The notes under the pieces: generated by a model | What the model was told of the DNA's origin: nothing | The model's database searches: none | The model's input: the letters and a program-made list of their open reading frames with translations, nothing else | Translations under genes and position numbers: made by a program | Source: an uncultured Collinsella sp. | Lineage (GTDB): Bacteria > Actinomycetota > Coriobacteriia > Coriobacteriales > Coriobacteriaceae | Direction: 5' to 3' | Length of the DNA: 33,003 nucleotides | Assembly: GCA_958447445.1 (NCBI GenBank) | Contig: CAUDAE010000006.1 | Location: forward strand, 1 to 33,003 | Shown: positions 15,459 to 22,641 of the stretch, one piece after another | Layout of the letters: each line of letters opens with the position of its first letter | Position numbering within the stretch: position 1 is the first letter of the stretch

Positions 15459-16457
15459 TTATTCCTCGACCGGTGTGAGCACCATGACTGCACGCGTATT
15501 GCTAAATGACAGCGAACGACAGGTCACAAGCGTTACAACCTTGGTTGCCGAAGCGGCACGATCGGTGGCATCACTCGCCACGGCAGAGGCACCGTCGAGC
15601 ATCTCGGACAGGTAATTCTTCAGTCCGTCATCGCCCTCAAAGTTGGGCGTGCGCGCCTTGGCATACGTGTCCTCGACCACCTTGGTCGCCAGCGGGCGCA
15701 ACTTATACGTCGCATCGCGCGTGATGTAGTACACGTATTCCATGCCGTCGAACGTCGCCTGATCAGTCGTATCCGAAATCACGTTGAACATCGAACCGTC
15801 GTTCATATGATGACCGTAAATCGTGGTCTGCTGATCCACCATGCCCGGCGCGGTATCGTCGCTATCCAAGAAGATGGCTCCCGAGGCATTGGCCGTACCG
15901 TCAAACAGCGTGTTGAGGTACTTGGAGTTGTTGTTGGTCTGCACCACGGGGTAGTTGATGTTGGTGCCGGGCGCGTAAATCCAACCCACAACCTCGGGAT
16001 TTGTCTGGGCCAGCGCATTGAAGTCGACAATTGGCACGCCGCTGGCGTCCTTGTCGCTCACATATTGCTTTTCGATTTTTTGATACGACTCGCTCGCCTG
16101 CTTGTAGCCAATCTGCGCGTTGATAAAGATGGCGGCCGCAGCAACGATCAGGCCAATGCCGATGATGATGAGCAGAATGGGAATGATGGAGCGGCGCTTT
16201 TTGCGCGGCGGCTCGGTATAGCTCGATGGCGCGGCATGCGCCGAAGAGCGAGGTGACTTCTTGGCCGTACTGTATGACGAAGGGCGATATGCAGCAGGTG
16301 TATCCTGACGGCGATGCTTCGCCGGCGTCACGGGACGCGGCGCGCGCGGCTGCTGAGGAGAGGATGTCCGACCCTGCTGCGGCGCGCGGGCTGCTCCCGA
16401 CTTGGCTGAATCGGGAATCCGAGAAGCCGAAAAACGCTTTCCCTGATAGTCGGACAT
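15459..16457 (-). CDS. Class B sortase
   Basis: 332 residues, ATG 16457 after AAGGAG. Sortases are membrane cysteine transpeptidases that cleave sorting signals and attach proteins to the wall or to pili. A long Pro/Ser/Arg/Ala-rich cytoplasmic tail (1-90) precedes one membrane helix (~91-113). The catalytic fold follows, with VVGWIYAPGTNINYPVVQ, YGHHMNDGSMF (catalytic His ~216), VTLVTCRSL (Cys ~313) and SNTRAVMV (Arg ~322). TCRSLSFSNTR matches the class B spacing. The ~90-residue tail is unusual for sortase B. No substrate gene is adjacent; the surface protein at the left edge is one candidate in the window, untested. Confidence 0.88.
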   Translation of the reverse strand: MSDYQGKRFSASRIPDSAKSGAARAPQQGRTSSPQQPRAPRPVTPAKHRRQDTPAAYRPSSYSTAKKSPRSSAHAAPSSYTEPPRKKRRSIIPILLIIIGIGLIVAAAAIFINAQIGYKQASESYQKIEKQYVSDKDASGVPIVDFNALAQTNPEVVGWIYAPGTNINYPVVQTNNNSKYLNTLFDGTANASGAIFLDSDDTAPGMVDQQTTIYGHHMNDGSMFNVISDTTDQATFDGMEYVYYITRDATYKLRPLATKVVEDTYAKARTPNFEGDDGLKNYLSEMLDGASAVASDATDRAASATKVVTLVTCRSLSFSNTRAVMVLTPVEE

Positions 16458-16493
16458 GGCTCTCCTTATGCTGCAAATGGACCGGCAGAGCGC

Positions 16494-16958
16494 TTAGGCG
16501 TCGGCCATCTCCTGCTTCATCTTCTCGATAACCTTGCGGTACTCGGGGTCGCAGGCGCCCAGAATCTGCGTGGCGTAGATGGCAGCGTTCTTGGCACCGT
16601 TGATGGCCACACAGGCAACGGGCACGCCCGAAGGCATCTGCACCATCGACAGCAGCGAGTCCATACCACCCAGATCGCTCGTCTTCATAGGCACGCCGAT
16701 AACCGGCAGCGGCGTAAACGCAGCCACGACACCGCCCAGGTGAGCAGCCTTGCCGGCGGCAGCGATAATCACCTTGATGCCGCGGTCGGCAGCAGTCGAG
16801 GCCCACTCATGGACCTTCGCCGGCGTGCGGTGCGCGCTTGCAATCACGAGCTCATAGGGCACGCCCAGTGCCTCGAGCTCGACGGTGCAACCTTCCATAA
16901 CGCCCAGATCGGACTTGGAGCCCATGATGATCCCGACAACCGGCTTCTGATCTGCCAT
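16494..16958 (-). CDS. purE: 5-(carboxyamino)imidazole ribonucleotide mutase
   Basis: 154 residues from ATG 16958, preceded by AGGAGG; a TTG six bases upstream is also in frame. It converts N5-CAIR to CAIR in purine synthesis. The class I PurE signature is clear: VGIIMGSKSDLGVMEGC, ELVIASAHRTPAKVHEW (catalytic His), IIAAAGKAAHLGGVVAAFTPLPVIGVPM, LLSMVQMPSGVPVACVAINGAKNAA. The usual partner purK is not next to it. It follows the repeat-filled 530-bp gap after carB and may be cotranscribed with the sortase gene (36-bp gap). Confidence 0.95.
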   Translation of the reverse strand: MADQKPVVGIIMGSKSDLGVMEGCTVELEALGVPYELVIASAHRTPAKVHEWASTAADRGIKVIIAAAGKAAHLGGVVAAFTPLPVIGVPMKTSDLGGMDSLLSMVQMPSGVPVACVAINGAKNAAIYATQILGACDPEYRKVIEKMKQEMADA

Positions 16959-17053
16959 AAACAAAGACCTCCTGTTGAGAGCGGTGACGCAGCGAATCCG
17001 CGACCCTTAACTACTGAGAGTAGTATAGCTGCTCCCGTCCCTGCGGTCTTTGT

Positions 17054-17125
17054 GGTGGCGGCTGAGCCTTTCCCTCGGGAACTGGGCTTCGCGAAGTTTC
17101 CCGAGGGAAAGGCTCAGCCGCCACC
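17054..17125. repeat. 72-nt perfect long-arm palindrome upstream of purE
   Basis: A 28-bp perfect inverted repeat: 17054-17081 (starting GGTGGCGGCTGAGCC) pairs with 17098-17125 (ending GGCTCAGCCGCCACC), with CTT/AAG at the tip. No T-run follows in either direction. It abuts the first 44-nt repeat. A promoter for purE, if local, would lie between this and 16959. Confidence 0.85.
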
Positions 17126-17128
17126 CTG

Positions 17129-17172
17129 CGACCTACCGGATATTGCTATGACTTACGTTGGCTGAAATAAAT
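17129..17172. repeat. 44-nt direct repeat, copy 1
   Basis: Begins CGACCTACCGG and contains TACGTTGGCTGAAATAAA; 38 of 44 positions match copy 2. On the minus strand each copy starts with a T-rich tail (TTTATTTCAGCC) following a hairpin. The unit is not coding and has no further copies in the window. Confidence 0.85.
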
Positions 17173-17233
17173 GAGCTCCGGTTGCTACGCAAAGTCGTTC
17201 AGATGAAAACACCGGGCCGCCGCAGAGCACCTT

Positions 17234-17277
17234 CGACCTACCGGGGATTGCCATAACGTACGTTGGCTGAAATAAAA
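17234..17277. repeat. 44-nt direct repeat, copy 2
   Basis: Same core as copy 1 with six substitutions, spaced 61 bp from it. This copy contains the perfect 10-bp palindrome AACGTACGTT, which copy 1 lacks (AACGTAAGTC on the minus strand). The spacer (17173-17233) has only weak CCGGT/ACCGG pairing. Confidence 0.85.
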
Positions 17278-17278
17278 A

Positions 17279-17316
17279 TGTGGGCTCTGTCGTTCATTCG
17301 AACGACAGAGCCCACA
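17279..17316. terminator. Bidirectional terminator hairpin between carB and purE
   Basis: TGTGGGCTCTGTCGTT pairs perfectly with AACGACAGAGCCCACA around CATTCG. T-rich tails occur on both sides (TTTTTTATT on plus; TTTTTATTT on minus), and GGCTGAAATAAA/TTTTTTATTCAGCC extend the stem. It probably ends carAB transcripts on the minus strand. Confidence 0.85.
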
Positions 17317-17388
17317 CTCATTTTTTATTCAGCCCTAGTCATCGCGCAAAGCCCCTTCGGCAGCACACGGTGCAACCGAGTCACCGTA

Positions 17389-17479
17389 GGCCGGGGCGGG
17401 AGGGGCCGAGTTTCCTCCTGAGCGACTCTGCTTGCAGCCGGAGCGAAAGGGGGAAATCTCGGCCCCTCCCGCCCCGGCC
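17389..17479. repeat. GC-rich long-arm hairpin just downstream of carB
   Basis: A 22-bp perfect inverted repeat (17389-17410, starting GGCCGGGGCGGG, with 17458-17479), extended by TTTCC/GGAAA across a one-base bulge; the loop is 36 nt. An outer pair GCAGCACACGGTG (17360-17372) matches in inverted form the last codons of carB (17494-17506). With no T-run it is not a standard terminator, but it could protect the mRNA 3' end. Confidence 0.8.
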
Positions 17480-17490
17480 GGCCAGGTCAA

Positions 17491-20400
17491 CTACACCGTG
17501 TGCTGCGGCAGGTCCTGCAGGGCGATGACGTCCATGCCCATGTCGTTGGCGCTGCCGTGACCCTGCTGGTCCTCGCGCACGGCCTCGATGGCGCTCACGT
17601 ACGTGTTGGCCGCAGACATCGCCGTCACGCAGGTCACGCCGCGACGCACGGCCTCGGTACGCAGTAGGTAGCCATCGCCACGCGAGCCCGGGCCGTACGG
17701 CGTGTTGATGATCACCGCAATCTTGCCATCAGCGATGAGGTCGCCGATGTTGGGGCACTCGCCGTCGTGCGGGCCGCTGATCTTCTCCACGACCTCGCAG
17801 GTCACGTTGCCGCCGCGCAGCACGCGCGCCGTACCCTCGGTGGAGCAGATATCAAAGCCCAGGTAGCGCAGGATACGCGCGACCGAAAGGATATGGCGTT
17901 TGTCGCGGTCGCACACGCTGATGAACACCTTGCCGCAGCTCGGATCGGGCAGCTTGTAGTCGATCGCCAGCTGCGTCTTGGCGTATGCCTCGGGATAGCT
18001 CTTGGCGATACCCATGACCTCGCCCGTCGACTTCATCTCGGGCCCCAGGATAACGTCGGCACCGGGGAAACGGCCCCAGGGCATAACGGCTTCCTTCATG
18101 CAGAACCAATCGAGCTGACGCTCGTCGCTCGGCAGGCCCAGGCTCGCGATGGAATCGCCCGCCATGATACGCGCCGCGCACTTGGCGAGCGGCACACCGG
18201 TGGCCTTGGAGATAAACGGCACGGTGCGGCTCGCGCGCGGGTTGGCCTCGATCACGTAGACGGTCTCGCCCTTGATGGCGTACTGCACGTTGACCAGGCC
18301 GCGGACTCCCAGCGCCATCGCGATGCGGCGCGTGGTCTCGCGGAGCTTCGCCTGCAGGCTCTCGCTAAAGCTGAACGGCGGGATGCAGGTCGCAGAGTCG
18401 CCGGAGTGAATACCGGCCTCCTCGATATGCTCCAGGATACCGCCGATGTAGACCTCCTCGCCGTCGCACAGGGCGTCGACGTCGGACTCGATCGCACCCT
18501 CCAAGAAGCGGTCCAGGTACACCGGGTAGTCGGGGCTAATGCGCGCAGCCTCGGCCATGTAATCGCGCAGATGCTCGGCATCATAGGCGATCATCATGCC
18601 GCGGCCGCCCAGCACGTAGCTCGGACGCACCAGCAGCGGGTAGCCGATGTGCGCGGCCACGGCCTCGGCCTCCTCAAACGAGGTGGCTTGGCCCGCCGGC
18701 GGGTACATGATGCCCAGCTTGTCGAGCAGAGCGGCGAAGCGCTCGCGGTCCTCGGCAAAGTCGATGGCATCGGGCTTGGTGCCCATAATGTTCACGCCGC
18801 TCTCCTCGAGCATGCGCGCCAGCTTAAGCGGAGTCTGGCCGCCGAGCGTCACCACGACGCCGTCGGGTCGCTCAACATCGATGACATCCATGACGTCCTC
18901 ATAGGTGAGCGGCTCAAAGTACAAGCGGTCCGAGGTGTCGTAGTCAGTCGAGACGGTCTCGGGGTTGCAGTTGACCATGATGGTCTCGAAGCCGCGGGCC
19001 GCCAGCGCGTAGCTCGCGTGCACGCAGCAGTAATCGAACTCGATACCCTGACCAATGCGGTTGGGGCCGGCGCCCAGGATCATCGCCTTGGGCTTGTCCG
19101 CCGGCGTGGTCTCGTCGGGGGCAACGCACTTCTTGGCATCCGGGCTCGTGCGGTAGATGTTCTCGTACGTCTTGTAGTGGTACTCCGTGGCGCTCGAGAA
19201 CTCCGCAGCGCAGGTATCGACCGTCTTCATGCCGGGAACCACGCCCAGACCCTTGCGGTAGGCGCGCACAAAGCGCTCATCCGAGCCGGTCAGCGCGGCA
19301 ATCTCGGCGTCGCTCGTGCCGTACTGCTTGAGCAGGCGCATCGCGTCGGCGTCAATGTCCTCCACACGCAGGCCGCGGATGCTCTCCTGGACCTGCACCA
19401 TATCGTTGATACGGTTGAGGTACCACGGATCGATACCGCAGATGGCATGGATACGAGCGATGTCCCAGCCACGGCGCAGGGCCTCGACCACAAAGAAAAT
19501 GCGGTGCTCGGTCGGGGTCGCCACGGCCTGGGCGAGCTCATCGTCGCTCAGCTTGTCGGCACCCTCCTTGCCACCGGCGCAGATACCCTGGTGACCGTCC
19601 TCCAGCGAGCGCATGGCCTTGCCAAAGGCCTCCTCAAAGGTGCGGCCGATCGCCATGATTTCGCCCACGGCCTTCATGCGCGTGGTGAGCGTGGGGTCGG
19701 TACCCTTGAACTTCTCGAAGGCAAAGCGCGGCACCTTGACCACGCAGTAGTCAATCGTGGGCTCAAAGCAGGCGGGCGTTGCCTTGGTGATGTCGTTGAC
19801 GATCTCGTCGAGCGTATAGCCCACTGCCAGGCGCGCGGCGGCCTTAGCGATGGGAAAACCCGTGGCCTTGGAGGCCAGCGCGGACGAACGGCTCACGCGC
19901 GGGTTCATCTCGATGACGATCAAGCGACCGGTGTTGGGGTTCACGGCAAACTGCACGTTGGAGCCACCGGTCTCGACGCCGATCTTCTCTAGAATGGCGA
20001 GCGAGGCCACGCGCATGCGCTGATACTCAAGATCGGAGAGCGTCTGCGCCGGCGCCACGGTGATGGAGTCGCCGGTATGCACGCCCATGGGGTCGAGATT
20101 CTCGATGGAGCACACGATGATGCCGTTGCCGGCGTGATCGCGCATGACCTCCATCTCATACTCTTTCCAGCCCTCGATGGACTCCTCGACCAGCACCTCG
20201 TGGGCGGGCGAGAGCTCCAGGCCCTGGCTCACGATGGAGACAAGCTCCTCGTGGGTATGCGCGATGCCGCCACCGGCACCGCCGAGGGTAAAGCTCGGAC
20301 GCAGCACGCAGGGATAGCCCACGCGCTCGGCGATAGCCTCGGCGTCGGCCACGCTATAGGCATAGCCCGAGCGCGCGACCTCCAGGCCAATCTCGGCCAT

Positions 20401-20805
20401 GGCCTCGTTAAAGAGCTTGCGGTCCTCGCCGCGCTCGATAGCGGCCAGGTCGCAGCCGATCATCTCGACGCCGTACTTGTCGAGCGTGCCGTCCTTTGCC
20501 AGCTCGACGGCGGCGTTCAGACCGGTCTGGCCGCCCAGCGTGGGCAGCAGCGCGTCCGGGCGCTCCTTCTTGATCACACGCTCGATAAACTCGGCGGTGA
20601 TGGGCTCAACATAGGTGCGGTCGGCAAGACCCGGGTCGGTCATGATAGTCGCCGGGTTGGAGTTGACCAGGATGACCTCAAAGCCATCCTCCTTGAGCAC
20701 CTTGCAGGCCTGGGCGCCGGAGTAGTCGAACTCACAGGCCTGGCCAATAACGATGGGGCCCGAACCAATGACGAGGATGCGCTTGATGTCAGTACGTTTC
20801 GGCAT
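17491..20805 (-). CDS. carB: Carbamoyl-phosphate synthase large subunit
   Basis: 1104 residues from ATG 20805 (GAGGAG upstream); the frame continues 46 codons into carA, which is read in another frame, so the later start is right. It makes carbamoyl phosphate from bicarbonate, ATP and ammonia channelled from CarA, feeding pyrimidine and arginine synthesis. Two ATP-grasp halves are visible: MPKRTDIKRILVIGSGPIVIGQACEFDYSG (first) and KAMILGAGPNRIGQGIEFDYCC (second, ~residue 565). IVIEMNPRVSRSSALASKATG and VIEANPRASRTVPFISKATG mark the two ATP sites. The C-terminal ~140 residues form the allosteric MGS domain. Slightly longer than E. coli CarB (1073). It follows carA with a 1-bp gap. Confidence 0.97.
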   Translation of the reverse strand: MPKRTDIKRILVIGSGPIVIGQACEFDYSGAQACKVLKEDGFEVILVNSNPATIMTDPGLADRTYVEPITAEFIERVIKKERPDALLPTLGGQTGLNAAVELAKDGTLDKYGVEMIGCDLAAIERGEDRKLFNEAMAEIGLEVARSGYAYSVADAEAIAERVGYPCVLRPSFTLGGAGGGIAHTHEELVSIVSQGLELSPAHEVLVEESIEGWKEYEMEVMRDHAGNGIIVCSIENLDPMGVHTGDSITVAPAQTLSDLEYQRMRVASLAILEKIGVETGGSNVQFAVNPNTGRLIVIEMNPRVSRSSALASKATGFPIAKAAARLAVGYTLDEIVNDITKATPACFEPTIDYCVVKVPRFAFEKFKGTDPTLTTRMKAVGEIMAIGRTFEEAFGKAMRSLEDGHQGICAGGKEGADKLSDDELAQAVATPTEHRIFFVVEALRRGWDIARIHAICGIDPWYLNRINDMVQVQESIRGLRVEDIDADAMRLLKQYGTSDAEIAALTGSDERFVRAYRKGLGVVPGMKTVDTCAAEFSSATEYHYKTYENIYRTSPDAKKCVAPDETTPADKPKAMILGAGPNRIGQGIEFDYCCVHASYALAARGFETIMVNCNPETVSTDYDTSDRLYFEPLTYEDVMDVIDVERPDGVVVTLGGQTPLKLARMLEESGVNIMGTKPDAIDFAEDRERFAALLDKLGIMYPPAGQATSFEEAEAVAAHIGYPLLVRPSYVLGGRGMMIAYDAEHLRDYMAEAARISPDYPVYLDRFLEGAIESDVDALCDGEEVYIGGILEHIEEAGIHSGDSATCIPPFSFSESLQAKLRETTRRIAMALGVRGLVNVQYAIKGETVYVIEANPRASRTVPFISKATGVPLAKCAARIMAGDSIASLGLPSDERQLDWFCMKEAVMPWGRFPGADVILGPEMKSTGEVMGIAKSYPEAYAKTQLAIDYKLPDPSCGKVFISVCDRDKRHILSVARILRYLGFDICSTEGTARVLRGGNVTCEVVEKISGPHDGECPNIGDLIADGKIAVIINTPYGPGSRGDGYLLRTEAVRRGVTCVTAMSAANTYVSAIEAVREDQQGHGSANDMGMDVIALQDLPQHTV

Positions 20806-20806
20806 G

Positions 20807-22246
20807 TTAGTTCTCCTCGGTCTCGGTCGCGGCGGTCTCGGCGAAATTCCAGCCCTGCAGACGGTCCTTCGCGGTGTCGATGTCCAGGTAGTTCTCCTCG
20901 CCGTCCATGAGTCGCGTAAAGGCGGTGAAGAGATAGTGGGCATCGGTGGGGCCGGGCGAGGCCTCGGGGTGGTACTGGACCGAGAAGCACGGGGCGTCGA
21001 GCAGCTGGATGCCCTCGGCGGTGCCGTCGTTGAGGTTCACGTGCGTCAGGCGAATGCGGCCGAAGCGCTCGTTCATCACGACTGGCGCGATGCCGCGACA
21101 TACCCAGGCGCGCAGGTCGCCATCGGCCGCATGCTCGGTCTCGCCGCCGGAAAGCTCCGGGATCAGTTTGCCCAGACTGGGGAACAGCAGGCCAAAGCCG
21201 TGGTTTTGCGCGGTGATCTCCACGCGACGGCTCACCAGGTTCATAACCGGCTGGTTACCGCCACGGTGACCGAATTTAAGCTTTTCCATTTGGGCGCCGC
21301 ACGCCAAGCTGATCATCTGGTGACCAAGGCAAATGCCAAAGACCGGCACCTTGCCGATCAGCTGCTGCACCTGCTCGTAGGTCTCCACCACGGCATCGGG
21401 GTCGCCGGGGCCGTTGGATAAAAAGACGCCGTCGGGATTCATGTCGAGGACCTGCTGGGCGGGCGTATCCCACGGCACGACAGTAAGGTCACAGCCGGCG
21501 CGGACGAGGCCCTCCAGAATGCCGCGCTTCACGCCGCAGTCGTAGGCGACCACTTTGTGGCGGGCAGGAACGGCAGGGACAAGCGCAAAGTCATGCGTAG
21601 CGGGCAGGTCGCACGCGGCAAAAGCGTGGGGCTCAGGGCAGCTCACGGTCTTGACCAGGTTCTCGCCCACCAGCGTCGGCGCTGCGGCCAGACGCTCGGC
21701 AAGCTCAGCGACGTCAAAGATTTCCGTCGAGATAATGCCCATCTTGGAGCCGTTGTCGCGCAGGTGGCGCACCAGGGCTCGGGTGTCGATGCCCTCGAGA
21801 GCGACGATGTCATGGGCACGCAGGTATTCCGGCACGCTGACGGCCGAGCGCCAGTTGGAAGGCGTGGCGCACATGTCGCGGACGATCATGCCGCGCATGG
21901 CGGGAGCGCTCGCGGGGCGAGCGGTATCGCCGGGGAAGGCCGACTGGACGTCGGTCTCGTCGATGCCATAGTTGCCGATCTGCGGATAGGTCATGGTTAC
22001 GATTTGGCCGGCATAGCTCGGATCGGTCATGACCTCAAAGTAGCCCTCAAGCGAGGTGTTGAAGCAGACCTCGCCGGTCGCGGTACCCTCGGCACCGCAT
22101 GCACGGCCATAAAAAATGGTCCCATCCTCAAGGTACAGGATGCAGGGACCGCAGGTGCCCTTGCTGGTTTTGGCCAGCATGCGCTGGCAAAGCTCGCTGG
22201 GCGCGAAGGTGCGGGCAGCGGTGCCCGCAGTATGGTTGTTCGCCAT
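20807..22246 (-). CDS. carA: Carbamoyl-phosphate synthase small (glutaminase) subunit
   Basis: 479 residues, ATG 22246 after AAGGAGA. The class I glutamine amidotransferase triad is present: Cys in VFGICLGHQMISLACG, and His/Glu in SVQYHPEASPG. The N-terminal CarA domain includes YLEDGTIFYGRACGAEG and VMTDPSYAGQIVTMTYPQIGNYG. It is ~100 residues longer than usual (~360-385): a ~28-residue N-terminal extension, some linker expansion, and a ~40-residue insertion (SLGKLIPELSGGETEHAADG through VVMNERFGRIR) between the QNHGF motif and VTHVNLNDG-like LTHVNLNDG. It hydrolyses glutamine and passes ammonia to CarB, encoded immediately downstream. Confidence 0.95.
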   Translation of the reverse strand: MANNHTAGTAARTFAPSELCQRMLAKTSKGTCGPCILYLEDGTIFYGRACGAEGTATGEVCFNTSLEGYFEVMTDPSYAGQIVTMTYPQIGNYGIDETDVQSAFPGDTARPASAPAMRGMIVRDMCATPSNWRSAVSVPEYLRAHDIVALEGIDTRALVRHLRDNGSKMGIISTEIFDVAELAERLAAAPTLVGENLVKTVSCPEPHAFAACDLPATHDFALVPAVPARHKVVAYDCGVKRGILEGLVRAGCDLTVVPWDTPAQQVLDMNPDGVFLSNGPGDPDAVVETYEQVQQLIGKVPVFGICLGHQMISLACGAQMEKLKFGHRGGNQPVMNLVSRRVEITAQNHGFGLLFPSLGKLIPELSGGETEHAADGDLRAWVCRGIAPVVMNERFGRIRLTHVNLNDGTAEGIQLLDAPCFSVQYHPEASPGPTDAHYLFTAFTRLMDGEENYLDIDTAKDRLQGWNFAETAATETEEN

Positions 22247-22296
22247 AATTCTCCTTCCCGGTCTCTCCGGACCGGCTTAAAGGTTGGTAGTTAGGC

Positions 22297-22318
22297 CTTG
22301 CGGTATTTTAACCGCAAG
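22297..22318. promoter_or_regulatory. Perfect hairpin/operator-like palindrome in the carA leader
   Basis: CTTGCGGT and ACCGCAAG flank six A/T bases, about 50 bp upstream of carA. It could be a leader hairpin or a dimeric repressor site; the minus-strand TAAAAT in its loop could also act as a -10 box. No PyrR-type anti-antiterminator can be recognised. Confidence 0.4.
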
Positions 22319-22383
22319 TATGCGCCATGGCGTTAATTTCATCGAAATGTTTACGAAATGATAATTATGACTTTCTATGCATA

Positions 22384-22603
22384 ATGATTTTTCTGGGACG
22401 GGGATTGAAAAATCATTCTGTCATGTATGCAGTTGGCGAGTAGTCAATTTGGGACGGGGCTATTTTAGCTACCCCGGCTGGGGGCCGCCGGTTGGGTTGA
22501 TTGACGGTCGGGGCAGCTAAAATAGCCCCGTCCCAAATTGACTACTCAGCGACAAAGCCCCGTTCTCAGAATGATTTTTCAATCCCCGTCCCAGAAAAAT
22601 CAT
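22384..22603. repeat. 220-nt nested perfect palindrome with four GGGACGGGG motifs
   Basis: The outer arms are a 37-bp perfect inverted repeat (22384-22420 with 22567-22603), and the inner arms a 33-bp perfect inverted repeat (22438-22470 with 22515-22547) extended by CCCCG/CGGGG. Each arm holds GGGACGGGG. The outer arms also contain ATGATTTTT...AAAAATCATT. The centre (22477-22508) is unpaired GC-rich sequence. The 395-bp gap between carA and the next gene holds this plus the leader hairpin and a terminator, with no gene. Confidence 0.9.
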
Positions 22604-22632
22604 CCCGCGCGGGCACTTGGCTCACGCGGGAT
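22602..22632 (-). terminator. Intrinsic terminator of the unknown membrane-anchored protein gene
   Basis: ATCCCGCG (22602-22609) pairs with CGCGGGAT (22625-22632); on the minus strand TGATTTTTC follows. It starts 9 bp after the stop codon. The T-run is part of the outer arm of the adjacent palindrome. Confidence 0.75.
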
Positions 22633-22641
22633 GATGGCATC

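Noticed and set aside
17129..17277. CRISPR array
   Set aside because: Only two repeats, with a 61-bp spacer, imperfect identity and no cas genes.
17767..19992. A 741-codon plus-strand reading frame opposite carB
   Set aside because: It is antisense to a complete, highly conserved carB and has no ribosome site or recognisable domain. Long antisense frames are common in high-GC genes.
22247..22320. PyrR-type attenuator before carA
   Set aside because: Only one short hairpin is present, with no terminator T-run and no recognisable PyrR-binding loop.
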